A DNA stretch of 64,000 nt from Hirudo medicinalis (lineage: Eukaryota > Annelida > Clitellata > Hirudinida > Hirudinidae). Below are positions 22,080-34,154 of this stretch, one piece after another. A program made the position numbers and the translations under genes. The stretch covers positions 62,001-126,000 of the forward strand of contig MPNW01000041.1 in assembly GCA_011800805.1 (NCBI GenBank). The letters are read 5' to 3'. The notes beneath the pieces are model-generated. The model was not told the origin of the DNA, made no database searches, and saw only the letters and a program-made list of their open reading frames with translations. How positions within the stretch are numbered: position 1 is the stretch's first letter; each line of letters starts with the position of its first letter.

Positions 22080-24450
22080 TTCACACGGAGCACAGTGTGG
22101 AGGTGTTGTGTTACGGAGACTTGTGGAGATGAGATTGAAAGTTGAACATCAAAATGATTCGTGGCAGGAATTTTAATTGAAATTCGTGTTTCATGTCGAC
22201 AAGGGAAAGACCTGCATTTAATTGGGTGTTGGAAAATCAACTTGCTCAATCTTCTGATTATGGTGACGATTATAATTAATGTGGTTGATCTTATAATAAT
22301 AATAATGATAATAATTTTTATTATTATTAAAATTATAATATTAAACACACAAATGATTATAATTTGTGTAATATATATTATTGATATAAAAATAGATTTA
22401 AAGTGATATAAATCCTGTTTTGCTAAGAATTCAAGTTGACCAGAAACATCAAGACTTCGATGTATAATATACAAGACTTCATGACTGAAAAGCACTTAGC
22501 ATCGAAAATGTCAACAAATGCGCGATGAAATATTGAAAATAATCACCAATTGGAAGTGAAGTTTAAGTTTCCAGCACACGGAAACAATGGATTTGTTAAC
22601 GGTCAGCATGGCAGCTTCAAAGGACTGCTATCAGGAGCCCCAGGCGAAAATGAGGAGCAATATGGCGGCTCATGCGATGTGTTTTATCTGTTTGTTTCCA
22701 AGTGAAATGGTGGATGATCACGAAGATGGATACAATGGATACAATAAGGAGTAACCAATCGAATGCTTCGTCGCACGCAACACCGCAAGAATTTCAAACA
22801 TTCCTCGTTTAACGTTATTTATTAATGGGGCGATTTATTTATTTAAACTTTAATTCGTAATTAATTATTAGAGAATTCAGTAATCATTTAGTAATAATAT
22901 TTATTACTCGATCGATTTATGTCCTCAGGTATCCTGAAAGATCATCATCACGATGCATGGCGCCTAAAATATCACAACCCTGAAGTGTCTGAACAGTGGT
23001 GGTGGTCTGTTGACCATCAAAAGTTCATCTTCAAAGAATGAAGTCCATTCAATTAAGTTCATTCAACTGGACACAAGAGCTCCGTTCTGAGACAAAAATG
23101 GAAACAATTATTGCGGATTGCTGGACGTTCAGAACTTCACATTCCACGTTGGTGGCAGTTTGTAATTCATTCATTTATTGGACAAAACAATGCAAGATGC
23201 ACGGATTTTATGCGAAACTGAAGACGTATAGTGTGAATTCCAGCGAAGAACAAGCAGTTATTTTGTCTGTCGATGACACGAGTTTATGCTGACAACTTGA
23301 CACATTCCTACAGCAACCGAAACAACGACCACTGCTCGCCAATTAAAAATTGTTGTTGAAATATTCGCAACTAACACAACAACAACAACCCTTCTTACCT
23401 GCCACAACTTCATCTGCGATGTTTACAGAAACATCAGCATGAGTGACTCAGGTAAGGGTATCATCCTTGGTGAATTCGCATTTTGACTTTTGACCCCAGA
23501 GGTCAACCTTCAATGCATAAAACTGGAAAACTTCAGCAGCAGAGGAAGAAGGTAATGCATGCAGATGATGGAATGGTGTCACGTTTGATATATGAATAAT
23601 TGAAGAGACTTTCCACGTGACGATGGAGACTTATCGGATGGAGAGAAGCAGCAGTATTTATTATTGGCTTAAAATAAATATCATATTAATTTTAATTATT
23701 ATAATGATTTATAATTACAATTAATATTGATTATAATTATAATGAGTAATTATTATTATTACAGTTATAATTATTAAGCTTTCCATCTTTAAATAATTAT
23801 TAGTGAATCATTATCTTTATTGACTCTGAAACGAAACATAGAAACGCTTTAAGTGGCATTAGTCCATAATGAAACAAGGGGTCTTTGTGCCGATTGGGTC
23901 GTGTTTCTCCAAACATCCCCTGGAAACAATGAGCTTCATTCACCATCAACTGAACATTTCACAACGTCCACTGAAATGAGGAGCAGTCATCAATTCTGTG
24001 AATGTAATTCTATGTTCTGCTGATCATTTCGCATTGGTATTCTTGAATGACATTAAATTGTTGTTAAGCAATATTATACTCACTCTTAATCATCTTAAAT
24101 CACTCTTAAATGATCTTAAATCATTTCAAACTTTTTCCTTTGATCATTTTCTGGTCACCATCAGTGTTTGAGACGATGAGGACGACGATGATGGCCACGA
24201 TTGAATATGATGAATGTCATAATGAGATCATAATGATAATTTGAGATTTTTTTCAATTTGATTTTTTTAAAGATAAAATAAATTGACAAAATTACATTAT
24301 GTCAGGTTATAAAGTAATATAATGCAATGCAACATAATATTATGTTAATAGCATATAATATAAAATATATAACTTATAATATTATGTTATTATCATTTCG
24401 AATCACCTGGACTCAAGCATCTGCGCTTGTTATGTGTCACTTGCGACAGA
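22080..24450. other. Gene-poor stretch
   Basis: No exon could be supported. ORFs at 22161-22406 and 23038-23292 have no domain, splice context or homology that I recognise. A/T-rich ATAATTATAA-type runs occur near 23690-23780. Confidence 0.45.
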
Positions 24451-24454
24451 AAAG

Positions 24455-24641
24455 AGTGAGTGAGTGAGTGAGTGAGTGAGTGAGTGAGTGAGTGAGTGAG
24501 TGAGTGAGTGAGTGATACTCATTATGTATGAGTGAGTGAGTGTGNTTGAGTGACGTGAGTGAGTGAGTGAGTGAGTGAGTGAGTGAGTGAGTGAGTGAGT
24601 GAGTGAGTGAGTGAGTGAGTGAGTGAGTGAGTGAGTGAGTG
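24455..24641. repeat. (GTGA)n microsatellite with one N
   Basis: Tandem GAGT/GTGA tetramers in two blocks split by a short unique segment (24514-24560) holding a single N. The minus strand is open as repeated THSL, a repeat by-product. Confidence 0.93.
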
Positions 24642-24649
24642 AACATTCC

Positions 24650-27330
24650 TTACTCAGCATGTCCACTCAGGAGTTAGCCACCCTGAATGAAGTTAATGAA
24701 GGAGATGGACAAATTGGCGCTCAATTCTCACGTACGCCCCCTGGGGAGGTGAGAGATTACTATGATGTCCCCCATAATCATATCCACCCACGTGCGTTAT
24801 GGGTGGAAATTAACAACCCTTAAAACGGAGGTGACAGAATGCCTTTGTGAGTACCTGTTCTGTTTCCCTTTGTCTCACTAAATCTCCACTATTAGAAGCT
24901 TTATTCAAAAAACTCAATTGTAACATTCAATTTCAATTTCATGTTTGCAAAAATATTTCTAAAACTTTATGAAGATATTTTGAATCTCCAAAAAATGAGT
25001 AACCAAGTCATCTGCGGCATGTAATTACTGGATTGTGAGGGCATTCCAGAGAAGCAATTAACTTTGCTTTCCAGGGCTTTCATGCATCATGCGTGCCTGC
25101 TTGGTTGATTATGGGCCCCTCGTTTGAAGGGGAATCAAAGGTTCCAATATGAAATGTCAGGCGGCTCAAAATATGAAATTCCTCGCTTTCTTTGTTCTGC
25201 AGGGAGCCGTCAGAAATCATAAGCTCCCTCTTAATGACAGGTTTGTCCAGCAGCGGCCTGCTTCTATAATGTGATGACATTTTTCACAGCAAACTGACAA
25301 CTACATTCATGAATCGGTGAATTTATTTTAGGATCAACAACAAAGCAACATGAAAACATACTCACATAATGACGTAATTTAATATTATTAAATAATTGAA
25401 TCATAATTAGTCATTAATAAATATAATTATGTTTATCTATGTGTCCGCTCGGCATGATTTCAAATATTTTGATGATGAATGAAATAGTAAGAAAATTTAA
25501 CATGAAATGATTTTAAAATAATTTTTATTCTATTCACCAACACGAGATAATTGGAAGGATGGAGAAAGGAAAGAAGAATGAAGGAAGTTAGTTTGACCAA
25601 ATCCAATGCAAGGTCATAGGTCATGAACTAATTACTGGAGGTCAGGCATTGACATGGACGTTATAAGGATCCATTTATGACATGGAAACCAGCTTTCAAT
25701 TCTCAATCCCTGGAACCAATGGAAACTGAAACGTTTCGACTATTATTTCAAAAATATTTCATAAAATAATTTAATATGTTGCAAGAAAAATATAAAAATA
25801 AAAAGTTAATTTATAAAGCGTCACAAGCAAAGTGTCAGAGACCGGAGTGCAAACTAACGGATGCTGGATACGCACTTGAGTGATATTTGCAACAAAAACC
25901 AAGAAAAGGTGTGGCTTGATTAATCACACTTTTGCGGTCAGTCGTTGCAATATACTTATATTTCAGTAGCGAGTTACTCAAACTTTAAGTTCAAATAAAC
26001 TTAATTAAGACATTGTCGTGGAAAGAATGTATGGACTGGATGCTGACTGTTAGATACTTTCTCGTGCGTCATTTCAGTTGTTCTTGACTCCTCCATGAGC
26101 AGACTTTTGAACGACTGTTTGATTTACGTTGTTGAACTTTGTGGAAAATATGTCACGGAGCATGAATTCCATCAGCGGACCATTTGTTAGTAATAATCCA
26201 TTAAAGTTGGTGTAGTAAAGGCCATCCATAAATTATGTCCTAGAGGAAAGCAGTTCGTGGTAATGATAATCATAATTAATATCGTTGAAACACTGGCGAC
26301 AAAATATTAATTAATTTTTGTAATTAAGTTGATTAAGTTTATATTGTTACATTTAGAATCTTTCTAGCACTATGGCAGATAATTAAGGTTACAGCATCCA
26401 CACCAGATCCTACAAATTGTACATATCCATAGAAATAGTCTGCTCGATTATTCAGTTCTATTCACTGAATAGTTTCTCAATAAACTTACTAATTAACGTC
26501 CTAGTTTGCGGGTCGCCGGTTTATTTCAGTATCATTCGCAACATCATATCATTTGTGATAATAATTTTATTTTAAAATCTTGATTTCATGTTTTTAATAA
26601 ACTACAAACAAAATAATTTTAATTTGAATATATTGTTTTGAATTCAATGCAAACATAACGGGACATAATAGTAAATTAATTGCTTAAAATCATTCCAAGA
26701 ATTGTATTTTTACGCTCATCATCAAGGTATCTCCAAAAGACCAGACTCAAACCGGCTTTGGGAAGTGGTTTCGAATGTCCATCCAGATACTCCAGGTATT
26801 CTATTTCCATCATCACCCATCCTACTTCCATGACAACGAGAAATTAATGCACATGGAAGCTTCAAAGAAGGTTTTATGTGGTTCTTCTGACATCGGTTCA
26901 ACATCACGTCGAGAAAGCAAATGTCGGTTTTATTACTTGAAGGGAATTGTTTCTTAACTTGTTCGTGATGAGACCTTTGGAGTAACTCGATACTCGGTGG
27001 TTAGAATGATAATTCCTACTCCTTCTTACGTTTGTTCTGCGAACGTTCAAAAGTTCTGCAAGTTGTATTAGCATTGCAACTATGATCGTGCGATATGCAT
27101 CACTCACTTTTCTGGATAATGATTATTTCTCAACTGGAATTATGGATGAAACTTGAGCCATCCGAATGGATGGAATCGGTCCTATTAAATCAAAAACATT
27201 TGAGAGCATTTTAATTAACAGTGCTTTATATTTAGTTTAAAATATGATTTGTTGTGCCCGGAGTATAGCTCCCACCCATAAAATTTATTGGGACACAACC
27301 TTTAAGCATTCACTTTGCTTTTCCTCTTTA
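24650..27330. other. Gene-poor stretch
   Basis: No gene was recognised. An open frame at 25280-25080 (-, 66 aa, with VIKRE) and another at 26907-26722 (-) look slightly protein-like but have no domain or convincing partner exons. Confidence 0.4.
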
Positions 27331-27400
27331 ACTAGGACGTCATTACAGGATTTACCAGGGGGTCAACCCTCGCTCAACTTGATGGGATGACTTTTTTTTC
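27330..27400 (-). repeat. Repeat family X, copy 4 (inverted)
   Basis: The minus strand reads GTCATCCCATCAAGTTGAGC, GAGGGTTGACCCCCTGG and AATGACGTCC, the same word order as the other copies. Confidence 0.6.
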
Positions 27401-27959
27401 TTCTCTCCAAAAATTTGGGGGCAGGGAAGCAACAGCTAATAGGGAGTCAGGGGGCCGTTGCACCTCCCCCAACTGCCGCCCCTTCTTTTAAAAAAGAAAC
27501 GCGACTTCTGTGTCAATTTTACTCAAGGGTGTTTAAATAGACAAAGTTTGTTGCACCTAAAATATTATCTGATTAGTTGATTGTCTCATCCTAATTTAAC
27601 GCATTAGAAACCCGAATTTATAAAAATGTCCAAAATGTGTACGTAATTCCAATTTAAAGAAGCAACACAGAAATGAAATAATGTATCAAGTCAAATTTAG
27701 TAAAATAGCGATGTGAATTGCAAAACAATTTCTAAATACATGGACTTATTTTGAACAATTGTCAATTTGTAAAATAAATATCTAACAATACGGAGAATAT
27801 TTAGCATTGTTTATTTATCTACATTTTTAATTTTTTTAATTTTTAAATTTTTATTTTTTTTTTATTTACTCCGCAAACCTGTGGACTACTAGCACAAATT
27901 TGTGCAGAATTATAAGAACAAAAACATAGACATTGCACCAAATGACAACACAACAATAT

Positions 27960-28657
27960 AATTAAAAGTAAGTCTTATATCTATTAAAGTCAAAGCATAA
28001 AAGCCCAAAACGGTGGATGAATTAACAATTTCAACAGGCAATGCTTTTCAAGGTCTGTCCATTCTATTACAAAAAGAAAATTTGGCATTGTCTTTATAGA
28101 TTGTACTGCATCGAAGTTTAAAATTGTGCCCTCTCGTGCTTGAGTAGTCCTGGGCAAGTAGGAAATATTTCAAAGAAGAGTTGGTAAATTTAATATTTTG
28201 TAGCAGAGACTTAAATCAAGCCAAGATGCGTTGTTTTTCCAAGGTAAGAAGATTGAGAAGCTTGAGTCTTTCTCAATATGTGGATGTGCTGCCAAGGATG
28301 GAATTTAATTGTAAATCATTTATGAAGAATTCATGAGCTTTCTTTTCTGCTTTCATTTTGCTTAGCCAAAGAGAAAACCTGATATTTGTCGGGTGCAAGT
28401 TGCGTGTGCCATTCCATTGGACCACCTCGTCGAGAGCAGATTGCAGAGTAGATAAGCAGTAAAGCTTAACATCGTCAGCAAACAGCTTGTAAAAGCAAAG
28501 TTAGAATAGATTGAATAGATTAGGAAGGTCATTAATATGTAACAGAAAGAGAGTGGGACTAAGCACACTGTCTTGAGGGACGCCACTGGAGACATGAGTA
28601 CTAATTGATAGAGTCCCAACAATGTTGACGAGTTGGCTCCTCAATGACAAAAAGTCT
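27960..28657 (-). mobile_element. Non-LTR reverse transcriptase relic (holds the ADD box)
   Basis: Minus-strand frames give HVSSGVPQDSVLSPTLF, LLHINDLPNLFN, LFADDVKLYCLSTLQSAL and then STRGHNFKLRCSTIYKDN and FCNRMDRPWKALP-like text. These are RT motifs including the catalytic F-ADD and the C-terminal RGH..KL segment of CR1/L2-type elements. Stops and shifts make it inactive. Its upstream edge is cut by the SINE at 28658. Confidence 0.8.
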
Positions 28658-28793
28658 GTAAATGTACTTCATTTACACAGCGCCATATGCATAGCGTCAG
28701 AGGCGCCTTTCGTTAACCATTTATAAAGCGCTCCCTCCCAAGGGCGCCTGCGGCAGTGCAGTCTGGGTTTCGAACACGACAACCTGCACGCCA
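28658..28793 (-). mobile_element. tRNA-derived SINE, copy 3 (tail A, internally deleted)
   Basis: On the minus strand this copy starts GGCGTGCAGGTT and then jumps to GTCGTGTTCG, so box A and the A-B spacer are lost. Box B, the body and the tail hairpin (GCGCC...GGCGC) remain. Confidence 0.8.
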
Positions 28794-28814
28794 TCCCCTG
28801 ACGTTACCATGGAT

Positions 28815-29140
28815 GCCATAAGAGGATATTTTGTGTTTATTTTTATTTATTTATTTCAAAAGTGAGCAGAGGACAAGTGCCTCTTACCTGCTCACAATTA
28901 TTACGCGATTAGTGAAAAAGTATTTATTACTGTCTATTGAGCAAAATTCGGGCTTAGGTTTAAACTGATGTCCTCTAGCAGATGTATAATTAGCGAAATG
29001 AAGTCAGTCGATATCAGTTTATTGTGTGACACCGAGAGTAAAGCCTTTTTGAAGTCGAGATTTATCTAACGTCAACTTATTCTTATGAATGGGAGTCACC
29101 AACACAATTTTCCAGTCATAGGGTAGTTTTTAATCTATTT
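28815..29140 (-). mobile_element. Rearranged RT fragment
   Basis: The minus strand gives LPYDWKIVLVTPIHKN (the N-terminal RT block) and, only about 40 codons later, NYTSARGHQFKPKPEFC, which belongs to the C-terminal side. The core between them has been deleted. Confidence 0.55.
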
Positions 29141-29470
29141 GTGACTTGTTAATCCTTGTCAGCTAAAGTTGTAAAAATTATTAAAACATTTAAAATTATT
29201 TTAATAAAATAATTAAAAATATTTTAACCACGATATTAGTATTATTTCACTTATCACGAAGAGCCACGTCAAACGATTTTTTCTAAAACAAAATATTTAC
29301 ATGTGAGTTTGTAAAAATCATTATAAATTTTGTTATTTTAAATAAAATCTTCAACTGATTATCTTTATATTGGGTATTCCAGTTCATTCGAATTGACTAA
29401 GTGTTGCTGTCGGTGTATTGTCGATCGGGTAGTTTAGAAGATTTTTCATTCGAACTGGTCATAGAGTGAT

Positions 29471-31539
29471 ATGGAGGACGCAAGGAAACTAGTTTTTGCG
29501 ATTTTGCAGTTTTTTGACGAACAGCAAAGGTCGCCGAATCTTTCACCAGATGCTATTGAAAGTTTGGAAGGTTTGCGTGTTATGCTGTCAATTGGGAAAC
29601 TAGATTTTTAATTTCGTCGTGGTGATATGTGGTTTTTGTAAGACAAATATTTAATGTCCTATTTCAATTTCAATGAAAATTATTTGTAAATGGCTTGCAT
29701 GACAATGGGTTTTTTTTTGTTCATTTTGATGCACCTTTATTTAAGGATTTCTTTAAATTAGTACATTGTTTCCAGTTGCAAGCCAATGTCTAGAGTCAGC
29801 TTACAATGTGAACATTCGCGATACAAGTCTCATTTCCAGATACCAACTTCCAAGTTCATTGCAAAACGTCTTTAATGCAGGACTAAATAGTCTTTCTGTG
29901 AGTTTTTTTGGCATGGTAACTCGTTTTATTATTAAAATTATATTTGTGTTTAGGAGAATTTATTGCCTAAATAATGGCTCGTAACTGCAATGAGCAATGT
30001 TTCTGGTCGCATGGATTTATTGCTTAAATTTGTAATTTTTTCAGAGTTCAGCAGCAACACCTCCTAACAAAGAATTAGCAGAAAAACTAAAATCTGAAGG
30101 TAGCCTTTCAAGTATTTGGTTGTTAGCTTAATTTGTAATTAACTGTAGTAATTGATGATATGATCAGGCAATGAGTTTATGAAGAGGGAGATGTTTGATG
30201 CTGCAATTAATTCCTACACTGAAGCAATCAAATGTGACCCTGTGAATGCTGTTTACTATTGTAACAGGTATTTTGATTTCCTTTAAATGCATAAATAGTA
30301 TATCAATATGTGATCACTTATAATTGTTGATGCATTTCAGAGCTGCTGCTTTGGCCAAAGTTGGAAACCATGAGAGATCAATAGATGATTGTCTTCAAGC
30401 CATAAGCATTGATCCCTTGTATGCTAAGGCTTATGGTAGGAAAGGGTGAGTAATTAAAATATGACATAAAAATACAGGTGATGTGTTTGTTTCTTGCTGA
30501 CTTTCTTCCATTATTGAATATTTTCATTGATGTCAGGTTGAAATATGTCAGGAAGTAATGTGATTCATTGTGCTCTCCTCAATAGATAAAACAAACCTTA
30601 AATGTGCTTGTTCCAGGTTGGCTCATTCTGCTCTTGGTCAGCATGAGGAGGCTAGAAATTGTTTCAAGAAGGCAACTGAACTTGACCCATCCAGCGACAG
30701 TTACAAGGACAATCTCAGGATGTCCGAGCAACATCTCGCAACAAATGTAAGCGACGTTTTCACTTGTTGTTTCAATGGGCTTTTTCATGCAAAGTTTAAT
30801 ATGTTTGATCTTATATACAGTGCCACAAGGAATTTGAAATTTACAGATTAACATGTTTTGATATTTGATGCTAGCATGACAGACTGATAATGGTCATTCA
30901 TTTACAGGCAAGCACATCACCAGGCAACTTTGGGGGCCTAAATTTAGGAGGACTGGATTTGGGATCACTGCTGAGTAATCCAGCACTTATGAATATGGTA
31001 ATTCTTGTCATTCATTGGTGTCTTCTTACTTAGCTTGTTAATGTTTTGGTTTTTAATCTCCAGGCGACCAGCATGCTGTCTAATCCTCAGATGCAATCAA
31101 TGTAGGTTTTGGTTGAAATATCTAATTCTTTTAAATGGTATTTATTTACCTTATTGTGAGTAGTCTAACATGTTTGTGAATCTTTTCTTTATAATAGGAT
31201 GGCAAACATGATGACCGGTTTGAATGTTCAAGAACCAGAATCTGGTGGAAATTCGATCAGTGGCTTGCTGCAAGCGTGAGTTTCAAGATTGTTAATTTGT
31301 TTTGAATTAGTCTCATTGGGAATTAATAAATCGAATGACAATCTGTTAAAATAGAGGGCAGCAACTTGCTCAACAAATGCAGCAGAGCAATCCTGAGCTC
31401 GTGGAGCGTCTTAGGAACCAAATGGGTCCAGCAGGCCCGGAAGACCAAAATCCTAATGGTAACTCTGGTAGGTGGGATTCATTATGATCATGGAGACAGA
31501 TTTTTTGACTGAAATGTTTTTTTTTAAGGTGACAAGTAG
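29471..31539 (+). CDS. SGTA: SGT co-chaperone (small glutamine-rich TPR protein), 313 aa
   Basis: A cytosolic co-chaperone; relatives bind Hsp70/Hsp90 and the BAG6/GET pathway for tail-anchored proteins. Eleven exons: 29471-29570, 29776-29897, 30045-30099, 30168-30267, 30341-30445, 30617-30746, 30908-30997, 31064-31101, 31198-31275, 31355-31467 and 31529-31539; phases agree. The N-terminus (MEDARKLVFAILQFFDEQ) matches the SGT dimerisation domain. Exons 3-6 carry three TPRs (about residues 80-195): AEKLKSEGNEFMK, AIKCDPVNAVYYCNRAAA and AYGRKGLAHSALGQHEEA. Then come Gly/Asn-rich NNP-type repeats (LLSNPALMNM) and the glutamine-rich GQQLAQQMQQSNPELVERL. The last exon adds only GDK-stop. Human SGTA is also 313 aa. 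SGTA and SGTB cannot be separated, so the symbol marks the family. Confidence 0.95.
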
Positions 31540-32060
31540 AAGACCTGATATCAGTTTGACTCCGAATGTGATGTGAATTTTTTTAGTATTTGGTGATGAT
31601 GGCGATGAATTTGAAAAGATGTTCAATGAGAATTCAAATATTGTTTTGCATTTGTCTGACTCATAAATATAAGCATGAACCATGCCCTTGCATTCTTTTG
31701 TCTTGATGTATTAAATTGCTGAGTTTCCCCCAAATAGATGACAAAGTTCAATTCTATTGTTCAGTGTTAAAATGTGTGAGATTATTTAGTAATATTCTGG
31801 GCTTGCCATTCTTGTCATGCACTAAGATGTTTTGGAGAGGGAGGTTTGATTTTTGAAACTAACCTGTTACCTAGCTATTAAGCAGCATATGCACTTCACA
31901 TCAAGTATGAACGTCCAATCAAGCAACCAAATTGTTTCAGGTAAAATGCTTAGCAAATTTGTGAATGATGGGGTTTTCAATATTTTAATCTCGTGGGTGG
32001 CTATGCATTTTAGTTGAAATCATGACCTCGACGACAACATTCCAATGAAGTTTTAATTGT
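31540..32060 (+). other. Probable 3' UTR and flank of SGT
   Basis: No coding signal. The exact poly(A) site is unclear. A SINE follows at 32061. Confidence 0.45.
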
Positions 32061-32262
32061 GTGTATTTAGCCGATATTTTGAGCGCCTTTCGTATCCCAA
32101 TGGGATGTGAAGGCACTTTAATCGATCTACCATTNTTATATAGCGCCCCTACCCGAGGGCGCTCCCTGGCGGTGCAGGCTGGGTTGCGAACACGACACAT
32201 TACGACTGTTGCTATTACGACCACATGCAGGAACGCAACCCATTCGGCCAACCTGCACGCCT
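32061..32262 (-). mobile_element. tRNA-derived SINE, copy 4 (tail B)
   Basis: The minus strand runs from GGCGTGCAGGTTGGCCGAAT (box A) through GTTCGCAACCCAGCC (box B with one change) to GCGCCCTCGGGTAGGGGCGC (hairpin) and a tail unlike tail A. That tail folds as GTGCCTT...AAGGCGC (about 32117-32083). A single N lies at 32135, just before the tail. Confidence 0.8.
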
Positions 32263-32283
32263 TAAATTGTGATAATGGAGCTT

Positions 32284-32385
32284 CTCTGTAGGGACGTCAC
32301 TTGGGGGCAGGGGACAAAGGATCTCATCAAGTTAAGCGAGGGTTCCCCCCCCTCCCCTGGAAAAAGCCGAAGTGACGTCCCTGCT
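32284..32385 (+). repeat. Repeat family X, copy 3
   Basis: Contains GGGACGTCAC at the left, then GGATCTCATCAAGTTAAGCG, AGGGTTCCCCCC, CCCTGGAAAAAGCCGAAGTG and ACGTCCCTGC. GACGTC near both ends may mark inverted termini. Confidence 0.6.
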
Positions 32386-32950
32386 CTCTGAATGTTTACA
32401 ATTGCTCTCTGGCATGTTGTGCACATAGAGTTAGTTCTTGCCCAATGCAGAAGTTTTAGTTTACTTGTTTTTTTTTATAAGTAACTTGCCCAACTAGGTA
32501 TGCTTGAAAATCTAAGGCATTGCTATTGCACGACATGGCAAACGAGATACTCCATCATCATTAGTGATTCGGCAGTAATGATTGCAGTACAATGAATATT
32601 ATATTTTTCTTTTAGGTATGTTTCTTATCAACTATGCATTTATTAACTAGAGAACCCAGCGCTCTTCGGAATAATTAAAATAAAAAGGAAACCAAAGAAA
32701 AGAATCTAAGCAGAAAAGATTGGTTTACCTGTGCATTGGTTGCATTGTATATATACGTGATCTATTTCGGAGAACGTCTGGCGAAACATTTGCATTTACA
32801 TATTAAATAGGTCTACTTTCAAAATTTATTTGTAAAATTGTTGTCTAATTAACGCATAGAACGTGACCACAATTTGTGAATAACTTAAATTATAACGGTC
32901 CTTAAGGATTGTCTCCTGTGTAGAAAGACCACTTCAGTTTATCTTCTTAT

Positions 32951-33445
32951 TCAATGGTCTTCAGACTCGTGGATAATCTCGAATTCGTCCACAGTTCTGG
33001 CTTCCACTTTTTGTGTCCTACATAAAGAATAAGCAACAGACATTTGGCTTACATATAAGACTTAATTATTTGCAAAACCTATGTATGAATTAAATGCTTT
33101 TAAAATTAATGATACTAATTAGACGAATACAAAATATCTGTAACTTGACTTATCACAGCGCATAAGTAAGCGCGCACGAATATTAATCAGCTATGACTTT
33201 GAATATTTAAGATAAAATGACTTCAAAAGTGATGATTATGTGAAATCCTTTTTTCTGTGACCACGCCTAGATCAAAGGTATCACCACACAAAATTTAATG
33301 ACCTAAGCGTAGACTTGTGTAGAGTAAAAACAGACCGACCGTCATTTGGCCTTTATATATTAAATATAACTCGAGATGTTTTATCTCATTAACCTACATG
33401 CTTCTTCATTGGTCTCTTATCCGAAGATTCGATCTTGGAATGCAT
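32951..33445 (-). CDS. Possible small unrecognised gene, two exon-like segments
   Basis: Segment 33445-33398 reads MHSKIESSDKRPMKKH and ends at a good donor (GTAGGT). Segment 33017-32951, after TTTATGTAG, reads TQKVEARTVDEFEIIHESED then H and stop in one phase. The two phases do not join directly, so a middle exon would be needed and I could not find one. The segment lies head to head with exportin-2. It could equally be chance. Confidence 0.2.
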
Positions 33446-34154
33446 ATGACTTCTCGGCCTTATGTCGTCCTCAGCTTTATTGGAGAAATGTGACACGTCT
33501 CAATTGGCCAAGAAGGCTAAAAAAATAAGTCGAGTTTGTCCTTTAATTTCAAGGCTAAATATGCTTCGGATTTATAGAATTAAGTATTGGATGAATTTAA
33601 CATCGCGCCAATTCGGAGATCAAAATCGTCCCAAAAGAAATTCATGACTCCAGTTTGCTTCTTGGAGATCTTACTCTCATGTTATTAAGTCTTTTACTAA
33701 TTTGATTTTAAATTGAGTGCTTTAATATTATTTAAAAATATAGTAATCGCTGCGCCATTTCAAACGTAGTAGTTAAAAAGATATGTCTTAATTCTAATAT
33801 AGCGAAATAATTATTTTATTGCAATATTTAATTAAATTGAGCTCTATACAACTTCTTTATTTTCATATTCTCAAAATTTTGTATCTGTCTTATAAACTAA
33901 TCTAGTAGTCGAGGGAGTGTCGCCGCTGTTTTTGCCGGAATTTTCGATTCGTATTTCAAAAAGGTTACAATTATTCTCGCCAACTACTTTTGATAAATAC
34001 ATTGTTTGTGTGATGATGTATTTTTGCAAACTGGAAAATTAGGTCACGATTTCTAGTCATATAACAGCGTGCTACTGTTCGCTGGGGGTGATGAGATTTG
34101 ATTCGAATCGAATACATTTTAAACGTAAGCTATCGCGATGATTCTAGATAAGAA
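33446..34154. other. Upstream flank of exportin-2
   Basis: No exon is certain. A 61-aa plus-strand ORF (33462-33647) shows no domain. The exportin-2 promoter should lie here; there is no clear TATA box. Confidence 0.4.

Noticed and set aside
23038..23292. 84-aa plus-strand ORF
   Set aside because: No domain, no splice context and ordinary composition; not supported as a gene.
24430..24666. Repeated THSL peptide on the minus strand
   Set aside because: It is only the (GTGA)n microsatellite read in frame.
25080..25280. 66-aa minus-strand ORF with VIKRE, possibly an upstream exon of the receptor gene
   Set aside because: It lies on the right strand, but no donor or joining phase to the COUP-TF exons could be shown.
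33425..33485. Similarity to U2 snRNA (CTTCTCGGCCTT)
   Set aside because: Only about 12 bases match; the rest of U2, including the branch-site region, is absent.
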